Assembly: GCA_002733135.1 (NCBI GenBank)
Contig: NVUJ01000004.1
Location: 1-64,000 of the forward strand
DNA: 64,000 nucleotides
From: Cycloclasticus sp.
GTDB taxonomy: Bacteria; Pseudomonadota; Gammaproteobacteria; Methylococcales; Cycloclasticaceae
Direction of reading: 5' to 3'
Under the pieces are notes generated by a model. It was not told the DNA's origin. It was given only the letters and a program-made list of their open reading frames with translations, and did no database searches. Position 1 is the first letter of the stretch. Each line of letters starts with the position of its first letter. The position numbers and the translations under genes were made by a program. Positions 8,167-19,332 of the stretch are shown here, one piece after another.

Positions 8167-8865
8167 CTAAAACTGATTACTTAGTATTCGACTCTTTAAT
8201 TGTTCCCACATTTTCAAGCGGCTAGAACCCCCTATTAACTTACCTTCTCCACGAGTCTTAGCTAGCCACAAGCCAGTACCATTAAAGCTGTATACGGGCA
8301 AAAGGTCTCGTCTATTTGTAGCCGACTTAATGCTTGGAATTAAATTATCTAACACCAGTGGAACTGAACGTGGTGTATCGAAAAACGTCAGCACCATATG
8401 AGCCTGATTAAGCTCCAGTGCCTTTACATACGTTAATCGCATTTTACTGTCAGGGACACCTAATTCACGTAAGGTAAAATATTTGGCTATCGAATAATCT
8501 TCACAGTCCCCAGCACCCTTGGCCAACATTTCTAACGGCGTCGCCCAATAATCATTGATGCCCCACAAATATTCATCATTAACAAACTCAACTTGTTGGT
8601 TGAAAAAATTATTTACCTGTATTAGTTTGTCTTTTTCTGGCAAATTCTTGCTCATTTCCACCAATACTTGCCAGCTGTTTAACCGTTCAGATGCTTGTAC
8701 ACCGTATTTAGCTTTTACTTTTTGGAGTAGTTCAGCACTTAGATTTAGAGCTGCTGGCGATGCCATCATGACAGCAATACAACAAAGACCGACCGCTACT
8801 CTAAGCTGCCTTTTGTTTGAGCCGGCCCCGTTAAACCAACCTTTTCGCACTACTGTGGGATCCAT
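8167..8865 (-). CDS. lapG: Periplasmic cysteine protease LapG (adhesin-releasing)
   Basis: A 232-residue protein of the bacterial transglutaminase-like cysteine proteinase family. The N-terminal hydrophobic stretch (about 21-40) acts as export signal. The catalytic triad is visible: Cys121 in GAGDCEDYSIAKY, His156 in QAHMVLTFF, Asp173 in LVLDNL, with spacing matching LapG. An acidic ND/NDYW stretch near 96-106 corresponds to the calcium-binding region. In the known system LapG cuts LapA after the first Ala pair of TAAG and releases the cell from the surface. It lies 21 nt downstream of lapD on the same strand, forming a lapD-lapG operon. Confidence 0.93.
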   Translation of the reverse strand: MDPTVVRKGWFNGAGSNKRQLRVAVGLCCIAVMMASPAALNLSAELLQKVKAKYGVQASERLNSWQVLVEMSKNLPEKDKLIQVNNFFNQQVEFVNDEYLWGINDYWATPLEMLAKGAGDCEDYSIAKYFTLRELGVPDSKMRLTYVKALELNQAHMVLTFFDTPRSVPLVLDNLIPSIKSATNRRDLLPVYSFNGTGLWLAKTRGEGKLIGGSSRLKMWEQLKSRILSNQF

Positions 8866-8886
8866 TGCTATTAAAGTTGTTAAAAA

Positions 8887-10791
8887 TTAACGGCTAGCGC
8901 CTTCGACACCGATTTCTTTTAAGCATTTGAAATCAAGCTCTGACTTTACGTTCTCGGCTAATACAACGACGTCTAACAAATCACAAATCTCTACTATTGT
9001 TCTTGTTAACTCTTGTTTAGCTTGGTCTTTTTCAATGCCGTGACCAATATCTCGTGCTAGACGAATAAAGTCAGGCTTCAATTCTGTTATCGCTTCAGGA
9101 GACAATGATTGAGTATCAAATCGCTTAATAATAACCTTCGCATTTAGATGTTGTGCAAAATCAATAAATTCTTGGTACACATCCATTTCTTTGGCTACCG
9201 CATAGGCAGGTAAACTAAATGCTATGTGACGTGCTACCTCTTCGTTTGAACTTAATAAGGGTGCTAGCCATTCCCTAAAATTAGAGTTCTTTATAGTTCT
9301 ACTTGATAAATTTATAGCCACTACATAAGGAATTTTTTCAGCCTTAACATGATGCATTACTCGTGAAATTACACTCTTATCTAGGTCAACAATCTTCACG
9401 AACTTTTCTGCGATAGAAACAAATGTGCCAATTGAAAGTGCCGCGCCGTTCTTGTCTAGAACTTTAGAAAAAGCCTCTTCCATCATGACTTCATCGGTCT
9501 CGAAATTTTCCACTTGGCTGATGTATGAAATTTTGTAATCTTCTTTATCGACGATATCAAAAACCAATGCTTTCCATTCAGCCATATCCTTTGCTCTATC
9601 TTCACTTTGACGAACGTAATAACCATTAGCACCTACGAGCTGTGCTTTTTCGTAGGCTTCGTTGGCTGCTAGCAAAATACTCCCTGCTGTGCTGAAAGGA
9701 TCAAATGGCGCTACGCCAATGTGGGCTATATCTTTCTTTTGGTACTTTTCTCCAAGCTCTGCGAACGACATGCTAAGCGCATTAGCCAAACTGTTTACTT
9801 TCTCAAGTGGCATGTCCTTAGTTAATAAAACAAATTCTGAACCAAAAAAACGGTATGCGGATACGTCACCAATTTGTATATTTTCAGAGGCTCGCTTTAA
9901 TATTCCTGAGAACTCTTTAATAAACAGATCAATCGCTTCCGAGCTAAGTTCTTTAACCAAATCACTTAAGACATCTATTTTTATCATGAAAATGTAAGCT
10001 TCCGTATGTGACGAAAGCACGTCTTTCATATCTGCTTCGAAACCACTTTTTTTGCCCAAACCAGTCAATTCATCTTGGTGTAGTTTTTTACCAATTTTTT
10101 CTAACTTTCTATTAAGGTTTTGAATAACCTTCTCAATTTTACTCGACATGCTATTCATAGAAATCGCTACGTTCCTGACTTCTAGTGTCCAAGGTAAATG
10201 CTCAATAATATCAAAGCGACCATTAGAAATTGTCTCTGCCATCTCTCCAATTCTTTTTAAAGAAGACAGGGTAATTCTTATTACCATCAGCAGCACAATA
10301 ATGGACGCTACCAAGGCTATTAAAGAATAATAGAAACTCGTTTTTACTTGCTCATAAAGTTTCAGGTACGCATATCCAGGGTTAATTGCGACAGAAATAA
10401 CGCCACTTATATTCCATCCCGAACTTATTTCACTATCTGCACTGGCGGTCTGCATAGGCACTGCACTAATAAACCACTCAGGGACGTCCTCAAATATCTG
10501 CTCGTTGGTTAAGGTCACCAAGGTAATCCCATCAACATCAGCTAACTTAATTTCTTTGTAGTAACCACGGTCAAAAATAGCCTTCATCATTGTTTCAAGA
10601 ACAGGATCTTTGTCATTCTCCATATAGGGACTAAGTGATAACCCAAGTGACGTTGCGGTATCTTGTGCATGTATCTGAGATTCACCCTCTAAATAACTTC
10701 TAATATTGTTTACGCTCAACACAAAATTAACGCTAAAAACAATCAAAAATAAGCCCGAGATGAGTATTAACAGTTGCTTAGATAAAGACAT
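8887..10791 (-). CDS. lapD: LapD-type inside-out c-di-GMP receptor
   Basis: A 634-residue inner-membrane protein with TM1 (about 5-27), a periplasmic LapD/MoxY-type domain (about 28-155, including SSGWNISGVI), TM2 (about 155-177), a HAMP linker, a GGDEF domain (about 240-400) and an EAL domain (about 405-634). Both enzymatic sites are degenerate: GGDEF reads FFGSEF and the EAL signature is lost, as in LapD, which binds c-di-GMP and then sequesters LapG. The C-terminus GVEGASR matches the family ending. Paired with lapG and a TAAG-bearing adhesin, the assignment is strong. AAAGG lies upstream of the ATG. Confidence 0.92.
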   Translation of the reverse strand: MSLSKQLLILISGLFLIVFSVNFVLSVNNIRSYLEGESQIHAQDTATSLGLSLSPYMENDKDPVLETMMKAIFDRGYYKEIKLADVDGITLVTLTNEQIFEDVPEWFISAVPMQTASADSEISSGWNISGVISVAINPGYAYLKLYEQVKTSFYYSLIALVASIIVLLMVIRITLSSLKRIGEMAETISNGRFDIIEHLPWTLEVRNVAISMNSMSSKIEKVIQNLNRKLEKIGKKLHQDELTGLGKKSGFEADMKDVLSSHTEAYIFMIKIDVLSDLVKELSSEAIDLFIKEFSGILKRASENIQIGDVSAYRFFGSEFVLLTKDMPLEKVNSLANALSMSFAELGEKYQKKDIAHIGVAPFDPFSTAGSILLAANEAYEKAQLVGANGYYVRQSEDRAKDMAEWKALVFDIVDKEDYKISYISQVENFETDEVMMEEAFSKVLDKNGAALSIGTFVSIAEKFVKIVDLDKSVISRVMHHVKAEKIPYVVAINLSSRTIKNSNFREWLAPLLSSNEEVARHIAFSLPAYAVAKEMDVYQEFIDFAQHLNAKVIIKRFDTQSLSPEAITELKPDFIRLARDIGHGIEKDQAKQELTRTIVEICDLLDVVVLAENVKSELDFKCLKEIGVEGASR

Positions 10792-10973
10792 AGTTTTTTA
10801 CCTTTTAAAAATTATTATTAGACTCCACAAACGCCCTAACATAGCCGTTTGATCAAGTTTTTTATTTTGCTTAAAGTTAACTATAGTCTATATAAACAAC
10901 TATGCTCAGGAGCAACAACGTTATTTTGTGAACTCAAGCGCAGAACCATTAACTAATTTAGAGCGCCACCCTT

Positions 10974-10979
10974 TATAAT
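10974..10979 (+). promoter_or_regulatory. Probable -10 box for pfp
   Basis: Perfect TATAAT 33 nt upstream of the pfp start. The -35 is poor (TTAACT at 10949-10954 with 19-bp spacing). The rest of the 220-bp lapD-pfp divergent region (10792-11011) is AT-rich with no clear operator. Confidence 0.45.
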
Positions 10980-11011
10980 GACCTCATCGCACCTAATAAC
11001 TGATTAGTTTT

Positions 11012-12274
11012 ATGACTGTAAAAAATGCTTTTTATGCCCAATCTGGTGGCGTTACCGCTGTTATCAACGCCAGTGCCTGCGGTCTAATTGAAACGGCTCG
11101 CCAACACAGCGATAAAATTGGCAACGTATACGCTGGGCGTAACGGCATTATTGGCGCACTGACAGAAGATTTAATTGATACTAGCCTTGAATCTGCTGAA
11201 GATATTGCTGCACTTCGATACACTCCATCGGGCGCTTTTGGTTCATGCCGGTACAAACTAAAGAACTTTGAGGAAAACCGCACAGAATATGAACGCCTTA
11301 TTGCTGTGTTTAAAGCTCACAATATTGGTTACTTTTTCTACAACGGCGGTGGCGATTCACAAGACACCACCAACAAGCTGTCACAACTTAGCGAATCACT
11401 AGGGCACGACTTACGCTGTATCGGCATTCCTAAAACGGTTGATAACGATTTACCCCTAACCGACAACTGCCCTGGCTTTGGTTCTGTCGCCAAGTATGTG
11501 GCCGTGTCTATTCGTGAAGCAGGGTTTGACGTGGCTTCAATGGCCCGCACATCCACTAAAATATTTGTACTTGAAGTAATGGGTCGTCACGCAGGCTGGA
11601 TTGCCGCTGCGGGTGGCTTAGCCGCGGAGAATGACGGCGAATCGCCTCATATTATCTTATTCCCTGAAATCGTCTTCGATCAAGAAAAGTTTCTTGCTAA
11701 GGTTACACAAACCGTAGAAAAGTACGGCTTCTGCTGCATTGTCGTTTCTGAAGGGGTTAAAAACCCCGATGGCAAGTTCTTAGCTGAAGCCGGAACACGT
11801 GATGCTTTTGGCCACGCACAACTTGGTGGCGTAGCACCCGTGGTAGCAGAAATGATTAAAGCCAAACACGGTTACAAATACCATTGGGCCGTTGCTGATT
11901 ATTTACAACGCGCTGCAAGGCATATCGCTTCTAAAACAGACGTTAATCAAGCCTATGCGATGGGTAAAGCGGCATTAGAGCTTGCGCTTGAAGGTCAAAC
12001 GGCCGTTATGCCGACCATTGTGCGTACAAGCAATAACCCATACCAATGGAAGATTGGAGTGGGCGAGCTAAAAGACATCGCGAACGTAGAGCAAAAACTG
12101 CCAGCAAACTACATAACCGAAGACGGCTTTGGCATTACCGCGGCATGTGAAGAATATTTACGCCCGTTGATTATGGGTGAAGATTACCCCCCTTACGTGA
12201 ACGGCTTACCGCAATACGTGCGCTTGAAAAATTTGCCGGTTGCTAAAATTCTTAACGACTCGTTTGACGTATAA
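11012..12274 (+). CDS. pfp: Pyrophosphate-dependent 6-phosphofructokinase
   Basis: A 420-residue PFK-family enzyme phosphorylating fructose-6-phosphate, and reversibly dephosphorylating fructose-1,6-bisphosphate, using PPi in place of ATP. The nucleotide-binding GGDG of ATP enzymes is NGGGDSQDT here (about 110-118) and the catalytic loop is GIPKTVDND, with Lys where ATP enzymes have Gly; both are marks of PPi dependence. MGRHAGWIAA and SEGVKNPDG follow. Many methylotrophs and specialised marine heterotrophs use this reversible enzyme as their only PFK. merR starts 7 nt after its stop. Confidence 0.92.
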   Translation: MTVKNAFYAQSGGVTAVINASACGLIETARQHSDKIGNVYAGRNGIIGALTEDLIDTSLESAEDIAALRYTPSGAFGSCRYKLKNFEENRTEYERLIAVFKAHNIGYFFYNGGGDSQDTTNKLSQLSESLGHDLRCIGIPKTVDNDLPLTDNCPGFGSVAKYVAVSIREAGFDVASMARTSTKIFVLEVMGRHAGWIAAAGGLAAENDGESPHIILFPEIVFDQEKFLAKVTQTVEKYGFCCIVVSEGVKNPDGKFLAEAGTRDAFGHAQLGGVAPVVAEMIKAKHGYKYHWAVADYLQRAARHIASKTDVNQAYAMGKAALELALEGQTAVMPTIVRTSNNPYQWKIGVGELKDIANVEQKLPANYITEDGFGITAACEEYLRPLIMGEDYPPYVNGLPQYVRLKNLPVAKILNDSFDV

Positions 12275-12281
12275 CTAGCCT

Positions 12282-12677
12282 ATGAACGCTCTCACCATTG
12301 GTCGCTTAGCAGAAACTGCTGGCATTAATGTTGAGACCATTCGTTACTATCAACGCATTAATTTAATTGTTCAACCTGAAAAACCCGCCCTTGGCTACAG
12401 GGTTTACCCCGATAAAACCTTAAATCGGATTCGCTTTATAAAGCGCGCCCAATTGCTTGGTTTCTCGCTTGAAGAAATTGCTCAGTTGTTAGAAATAAGC
12501 GATGAGCCATGCGAAACTGCAGCTCAAATGGGCCTAGACAAACTACATCTCATTCAGACAAAAATTTCTGACTTAACAAAAATGGCCGCTGTGCTTGACG
12601 ATTACACAAAGCAATGCGCCATCAACGCCGACCATTCTCATTGCCCACTTATCGACACACTTATCGATGAATCATAA
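12282..12677 (+). CDS. merR: MerR mercury-responsive regulator
   Basis: A 131-residue MerR-family protein. The winged HTH is at the N-terminus (TIGRLAETAGINVETIRYYQR, in two parts) followed by the dimer helix. Three Cys residues match the Hg(II) site of classical MerR: one in DEPCETA (about 79) and two in KQCAIN and SHCPL (about 114 and 123). It lies on the same strand as the mer structural genes with the mer operator just downstream, unlike the divergent layout of Tn501/Tn21. It is 7 nt after pfp, so it may depend on the pfp promoter. Confidence 0.93.
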   Translation: MNALTIGRLAETAGINVETIRYYQRINLIVQPEKPALGYRVYPDKTLNRIRFIKRAQLLGFSLEEIAQLLEISDEPCETAAQMGLDKLHLIQTKISDLTKMAAVLDDYTKQCAINADHSHCPLIDTLIDES

Positions 12678-12693
12678 ATTCTTTTAACACTGC

Positions 12694-12725
12694 TTGACTC
12701 CGTACCTAAGTACGGCATTTATACT
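12694..12725 (+). promoter_or_regulatory. mer promoter with MerR operator
   Basis: -35 TTGACT (12694-12699), then the perfect dyad CCGTAC-CTAA-GTACGG (12700-12715), then -10 TATACT (12720-12725). The long 19-20 bp spacer is the hallmark of MerR-activated promoters, where the regulator untwists the DNA on binding mercury. The dyad is the textbook mer operator apart from the central bases. Confidence 0.93.
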
Positions 12726-12759
12726 GACCTTATCTCAATCAGCTATAGGTGTTTCACGC

Positions 12760-14587
<1,828 letters not shown>

Positions 14588-14632
14588 GCTGAGCCAAATG
14601 TATCCTCTGAGGGAATCGCGACCCCTCCCTAG

Positions 14633-14668
14633 CCCGTACTACTCTTCAAGTACTACGGGTGTTTTTTT
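14633..14668 (+). terminator. Terminator of the mer operon
   Basis: An 11-bp stem with one C-C mismatch (CCCGTACTACT / AGTACTACGGG), loop CTTCA, then TG and T7. It lies 45 nt after merA. Confidence 0.85.
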
Positions 14669-14694
14669 ATCATAAAAGCTTTATGCTTTGCTGC

Positions 14695-15645
14695 ATGAAA
14701 CCACTTCTACAACTTATTTCACGGGGCATGGCGCCGCTAACGCTTATTTGCGCACTGGTTGCCTTTTATCAGCCCGATATCTTTCTTGTTTTTAAACCGT
14801 ATTTTCTTTGGTTGTTTGCCGCCTCAATGTTTGCCTTGGGCGTGGTACTAGAACCGGTAGAACTTAAAACCACCTTACAAACACCGAAGCCCATTTTTGT
14901 TGGTGTACTAAGCCAATACAGCATTATGCCATTGCTAGGTGCAGCAGCGGCTTGGCTAGCGGGACTACCACCTGAATTAGCTTTGGGGGTTATTATCGTT
15001 GGTTGCGCGCCGGGCGCTATGGCCAGCAATGTGATTGTTTTTCTTGCTGGTGGTGCGGTGGCTTTTTCTGTAGCGTTAACCACTGTTGCGACATTTTTAT
15101 CCCCTGCTTTAACACCTTTACTAGTTAAACTGCTGGGCGGCGCTTACTTGCCGATTCCTTTTTGGCCGATGATGCAAACCATTTTGTTGACCGTTTTATC
15201 GCCCTTATTATTAGGCATGTTGGTACGTAAATCCTTAGGGGCTAACGCGAAACCGTTGATTGCGTTTGCGCCCACCATGGCGTCGCTCGCCATTATCATT
15301 ATTTGCGCGTATGCGGTGGCCGCTAACCACGACCGTTTGAACAGCATTAGCACGTCTTTATTTGTTGTGATTATTTCGGTTAATGCGTTGGGTTATTTAT
15401 TTGGTTGGGCAGTTGCACGCTTCGCTAACTTTAAGGCATCTTATCGTTTAACCTTAGCGATTGAAATTGGCATGCAAAACGCAGGACTTGGTGTTGCTCT
15501 TGCTTTGAAGCATTTCTCGCCTGAAACAGCCTTACCGGGTGCTTTATTCGCTGTTTGGTGTGTGTTGACAGGCGCCGGAGCCAGTGCGTGGCTAAAACGT
15601 AAGCACGCGTCAGAAAATAAGCTGAAGCCTATCGAAAGAACTTAG
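14695..15645 (+). CDS. BASS-family (bile acid:sodium symporter-like) transporter
   Basis: An integral membrane protein of about 316 residues with roughly ten helices and the SBF-family features PGAMASNVIVFLAGGAVAFS (about 110-130) and EIGMQNAGLGVALA (about 265-280), which hold the sodium and substrate sites. Bacterial members take up organic anions such as pantoate or other carboxylates; the substrate here cannot be read from sequence. The frame is open from a GTG at 14659, but that lies in the mer terminator. ATG 14683 or 14695 are realistic starts; 14695 is chosen, though no strong ribosome site is seen for either. Confidence 0.85.
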   Translation: MKPLLQLISRGMAPLTLICALVAFYQPDIFLVFKPYFLWLFAASMFALGVVLEPVELKTTLQTPKPIFVGVLSQYSIMPLLGAAAAWLAGLPPELALGVIIVGCAPGAMASNVIVFLAGGAVAFSVALTTVATFLSPALTPLLVKLLGGAYLPIPFWPMMQTILLTVLSPLLLGMLVRKSLGANAKPLIAFAPTMASLAIIIICAYAVAANHDRLNSISTSLFVVIISVNALGYLFGWAVARFANFKASYRLTLAIEIGMQNAGLGVALALKHFSPETALPGALFAVWCVLTGAGASAWLKRKHASENKLKPIERT

Positions 15646-15692
15646 TGTATAAACTGGTCTAATTGTTTGACTAACATTATTGAGGGAACACC

Positions 15693-16286
15693 ATGATTAA
15701 ATGCATCAACAAACTTCAATCTATATTAGATTGCACGCGCTGTTTTGATTTTCTGGCACCATTAGCGCTTAGGCTTTACCTAGTGCCTATTTTTTGGATG
15801 GCTGGCACCAAAAAACTCGGCGCGTTTGACAGTACTGTCGATTGGTTTGGTAATACTGATTATGGACTAGGACTGCCTTTCCCCTATTTAATGGCTGGTA
15901 TGGCGACATGGGTCGAAATATTAGGCGCCATCGCCTTATTAGTGGGTTTTGCCGTTCGCTGGGTATCCATTCCATTAATGGCGACTATGGCCGTTGCAGC
16001 TGTTTCTGTGCACCTACAAAACGGCTGGTTAGCCATTGCTGAAGGCAGTGGTTTTTTTGCCAGTGAACGCACCGCTGGCGCAATCGAACGACTCAGCGCC
16101 GCTAAAGATATTCTCCGCGAACACGGCAACTACAGCTGGATTACAGAAAATGGTAGTTTAGTGATACTTAATAATGGTATTGAGTTTGCGAGCACTTATT
16201 TCATTATGTTATTGGTGCTGTTCTTTATTGGTGCTGGCAAGTATTTTAGTTTAGATTATTGGATAGCTAATAAATTCAGGAGTTAA
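15693..16286 (+). CDS. DoxX-family membrane protein
   Basis: A 197-residue protein with four predicted helices and DoxX-type motifs (ALRLYLVPIFWMAGTKKL, then WVEILGAIALLVGF). Between helices 3 and 4 is a hydrophilic loop with SERTAGAIERL. A GAGGGAACACC ribosome site precedes the ATG. The FMN glutamate-synthase-like gene starts 4 nt after its stop, so the two form an operon and probably work together. DoxX proteins are linked to redox and thiol stress or quinone processes; the exact role here is unknown. Confidence 0.8.
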   Translation: MIKCINKLQSILDCTRCFDFLAPLALRLYLVPIFWMAGTKKLGAFDSTVDWFGNTDYGLGLPFPYLMAGMATWVEILGAIALLVGFAVRWVSIPLMATMAVAAVSVHLQNGWLAIAEGSGFFASERTAGAIERLSAAKDILREHGNYSWITENGSLVILNNGIEFASTYFIMLLVLFFIGAGKYFSLDYWIANKFRS

Positions 16287-16290
16287 ACTC

Positions 16291-17814
16291 ATGATTGACA
16301 GTATTTTTTCGGAAAGGTTTACTGCTTTTCTTCTTAAATCTATTGAGTTACTTGGTGCAATTTTCGTCGTAGCCATTTGGCTTTTAATTATTGTCACTAT
16401 CACTTTATATGTAAAAGATAGAGTTCAAAAAGAATCGACAATTTTACGCAACTACCCCTTAATTGGCCGATTTAGATTCTTGTTCGAAAAAATGGGGGAA
16501 TTCTTTCGCCAATACTTTTTCGCCATGGATCGCGAAGAGCTACCGTTTAATCGCGCCCAGAGGAGCTGGGTATACCGTGCAGCCAAAAACCTAGACTCTA
16601 CTATCGCATTTGGCTCTACAAAAGACTTACACCAGCCCGGTGCTATTATTTTTGTTAATTGTCCATTTCCCAAACTAGATAATGAAAATGCTTCATTGGG
16701 TCCGATGATGATAGGCCCCTATTGTGACAAGCCTTATTCGACATCATCCGTCTTTAATATTTCTGGCATGAGTTATGGCGCGATTTCTCGCCCTGCTGTC
16801 ACTGCTTTATCTCACGGCGCTAAAAAAGCAGGTTGTTGGTTCAATACGGGTGAGGGTGGATTATCTCCACACCATTTAAAAGGTGGCTGCGATTTAGTGT
16901 TCCAAATTGGCACGGCAAAATACGGCGTTCGAGATAAAAGTGGCCATTTAAGTAATGAAAAGTTAATAGAAGTTGCCGCACACCCACAAATAAAAATGTT
17001 CGAATTAAAGCTAAGTCAAGGTGCAAAACCGGGTAAGGGTGGTATTTTACCTGGCATCAAAGTAACGCCTGAAATTGCTAAAATTCGGGGCATCCCAGAA
17101 GGCGAAGATTCTATTAGCCCGAACCGACACGTTGAGGTTGATTCACCAGCTGAATTGTTAGATTTAATAGGGCGGATAAGGCAGGTTACCGGCAAACCTG
17201 TGGGGTTTAAAACGGTGGTCAGCTCATGGGGTTGGCTTCACGAATTGTGCGAACTTATTAATCAACGTGGTGAAGAATCTGCGCCAGACTTTATTACAGT
17301 CGATGGCGGAGATGGCGGTAGTGGTGCTGCGCCGATGTCTTTAATAGATAATGTCGGCTTACCATTAAATGAATCGTTGCCAGCGGTAGAAAACGTATTA
17401 ATAACGCATAACCTACGTAAACGTATACGTATCATTGCATCAGGAAAGCGCATTAACCCCACAGAAGTGGCTTGGGCATTTTGTTCGGGCGCAGACTTTG
17501 TAACATCAGCCCGCGGTTTTATGTTTGCCCTCGGTTGCATACAAGCGCTTCAATGCAACAAAAACACCTGCCCCACGGGCATTACAACACACGACAAAGA
17601 CCTGCAACGTGGCTTAGACCCCAGAAATAAATCAAACCGCGTCGCTAATTATCAAAAAAATATGGTTAAGGAAATTGCCACTATTGCTCACTCATGTGGT
17701 GTTGCTGGCCCAAGGCGCTTAACAAGGCAGCACGCAAGAATTGTTATGGCAAATGGATTATCAATTCCATTGGATGAGTTGCACCCTTACCCAGAGACTA
17801 ACGACGTTACATAA
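16291..17814 (+). CDS. FMN-binding glutamate-synthase-like oxidoreductase, membrane-anchored
   Basis: A 507-residue protein with an N-terminal membrane helix (about 15-42) followed by the central FMN/Fe-S domain of glutamate synthase large subunit: [44 protein letters not shown], and [16 protein letters not shown] with the Fe-S Cys cluster. It lacks the amidotransferase domain, so it does not make glutamate from glutamine by itself. Family members are annotated as glutamate synthase-like, and the substrate is unproven. It is coupled to DoxX upstream. Its 3' end overlaps the convergent sirtuin remnant by 28 nt. Confidence 0.88.
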   Translation: MIDSIFSERFTAFLLKSIELLGAIFVVAIWLLIIVTITLYVKDRVQKESTILRNYPLIGRFRFLFEKMGEFFRQYFFAMDREELPFNRAQRSWVYRAAKNLDSTIAFGSTKDLHQPGAIIFVNCPFPKLDNENASLGPMMIGPYCDKPYSTSSVFNISGMSYGAISRPAVTALSHGAKKAGCWFNTGEGGLSPHHLKGGCDLVFQIGTAKYGVRDKSGHLSNEKLIEVAAHPQIKMFELKLSQGAKPGKGGILPGIKVTPEIAKIRGIPEGEDSISPNRHVEVDSPAELLDLIGRIRQVTGKPVGFKTVVSSWGWLHELCELINQRGEESAPDFITVDGGDGGSGAAPMSLIDNVGLPLNESLPAVENVLITHNLRKRIRIIASGKRINPTEVAWAFCSGADFVTSARGFMFALGCIQALQCNKNTCPTGITTHDKDLQRGLDPRNKSNRVANYQKNMVKEIATIAHSCGVAGPRRLTRQHARIVMANGLSIPLDELHPYPETNDVT

Positions 17815-18498
17815 TTTTCAACAACGTCAGTGGCATTGCCATAAATCTTTTCTTTAAACGCAGACTCCACCACCGAGGGTTCTAGATTTAATTCAACCGT
17901 GTGCGCGCCAGACTGATTAGCAGCGTCTACAAAACCGGCGGCTGGGTATACATTGCCCGATGTGCCAATTGATATAAACAAATCGCATTTACTGATGGCG
18001 TCGTATATTTCATCCAATTTGATACGGCATCTCGCCGAACCACACAATATCTGGGCGTAAATTATTGGTTTGTTCACAGCAATCACAAACGGAATCTGAC
18101 GTTACATCAGACGCTGTTGAAAAGCGTTCACCCGTTTTTTGACAGAAACTCTTTAACAACTCACCGTGCATATGGATGATGTTATTCGTTCCACCCCGCT
18201 CGTGTAAGTTATCAATATTTTGCGTCACGACTAAAACATCCAGCTGTTCATTTTTTTCAAGTTCTGCTAAAGCAATATGTGCTTTATTGGGCTTTATTTC
18301 GTCACTGAGCAACTGCTGGCGACGCATATTGTAAAATTTATGGACTAGTTGACGGTCTTTGATAAAACCTTCTGGTGTGGCCACATCTTCAATACGATGA
18401 TTTTCCCAAAGCCCATCACTAGCACGAAACGTTTTAATGCCTGACTCCGCCGAAATACCAGCGCCAGTTAGTATCACTATGGATTTATGTTTGCTCAT
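17787..18498 (-). pseudogene. cobB: Sirtuin (CobB-type NAD-dependent deacylase) with a one-base frameshift
   Basis: Two adjacent frames make up one sirtuin. The first (18010-18498) has ILTGAGISAESGI, TQNIDNLHERGG, HMHGELLKS and the zinc Cys residues (FCQK, CDCC) up to WFGEMPY, then stops. The second (from about 18020 down to 17787) resumes with [27 protein letters not shown] and the C-terminus. Removing one base from the T3 run at 18018-18020 (+ strand) restores one continuous frame of about 236 codons, normal for CobB. It is therefore either a recent inactivating indel or a sequencing error. The 5' end overlaps the SDR gene by 14 nt. Confidence 0.85.
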
Positions 18499-19330
18499 CT
18501 AACGCCTCTTTAAAACCCTCTTTATAGGTTTTATATTTAAATTCAAACCCTTCCTTTATCAAACGCCTATTATCCAAGCGTTTATTGCAATCTGCTTGCT
18601 TATCTAATCTTAAAGCGGGTGGACGTTCTATTGATAAACCATCAGCAAGGTAACACGCCACATTCCATTTCGATGCGGGGTCGCAGTCAGAGACTAAATA
18701 GGTGCTTTTTAGTTTAACCCCCGTGCTTTTCTTGTTAATCAGAAAGGCTAATGCGCCTACGCAGTCTTCTTTATGCACCCTATTGGTATAGTAAGGTGGC
18801 TCTTTCTGTACCTCTTTACCCGCCTTTACCTGGTTAATAAAGTAATTTGAGCGGCCATAAATACCCGAAAACCTGACGATGGTGGTTGCATTGTTAAAGG
18901 CTAGAAACTGCTGTTCTGCTGCGAGCAATATTTGCCCTCTTTCATCTGTTGGTTTTGTTGGCGAAGTTTCATCTAACCATTCACCTTGATGCTGCCCATA
19001 AACCCTTGTCGATGATACAAAGGTTATTGCGGGGCCAGCTTGCTGTTTTTCTAAAGTATTTAGAAGGTTTTTAACACCTATATTAAAGACAGCTTCATAT
19101 GCTGATAGGTCGCTGGCATCAGGCGACAGAATATAAATAATTTGCTCGAAGTTTAAATCAATAGCATCCACTTCCGATACTTTGGCTATATCTGCCTGTA
19201 TAAACGTTATGCCTACTGTGTCAGCTTGTGGGGAACGCCTCAGACCTGTCACCTGATGACCATCATCATTCAATTGAGTTGCTAACGCACTGCCAATGTC
19301 GCCACAGCCAATAATAAGAATGTTTGCCAT
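18485..19330 (-). CDS. NAD(P)-dependent epimerase/reductase (extended SDR, YeeZ-like)
   Basis: A 281-residue Rossmann protein. The nucleotide site is IIGCGDIGSALA (about 5-16), with VSSTRVYGQHQGEW carrying the active-site Ser and Tyr region, and VRFSGIYGR further on. The family includes E. coli YeeZ and short NAD-dependent epimerases of unknown substrate. It is cotranscribed with the sirtuin (14-nt overlap) and lies 2 nt after the glycosyltransferase remnant. Confidence 0.8.
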   Translation of the reverse strand: MANILIIGCGDIGSALATQLNDDGHQVTGLRRSPQADTVGITFIQADIAKVSEVDAIDLNFEQIIYILSPDASDLSAYEAVFNIGVKNLLNTLEKQQAGPAITFVSSTRVYGQHQGEWLDETSPTKPTDERGQILLAAEQQFLAFNNATTIVRFSGIYGRSNYFINQVKAGKEVQKEPPYYTNRVHKEDCVGALAFLINKKSTGVKLKSTYLVSDCDPASKWNVACYLADGLSIERPPALRLDKQADCNKRLDNRRLIKEGFEFKYKTYKEGFKEALDEQT

Positions 19331-19332
19331 CT

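Noticed and set aside
12694-12759. Longer MerC starting at TTG 12694
   Set aside because: That TTG is the -35 hexamer of the mer promoter, and the operator would lie inside the gene. ATG 12760 fits MerC length.
14659-14694. Upstream GTG start of the BASS transporter
   Set aside because: The codon lies in the stem and T run of the mer terminator.
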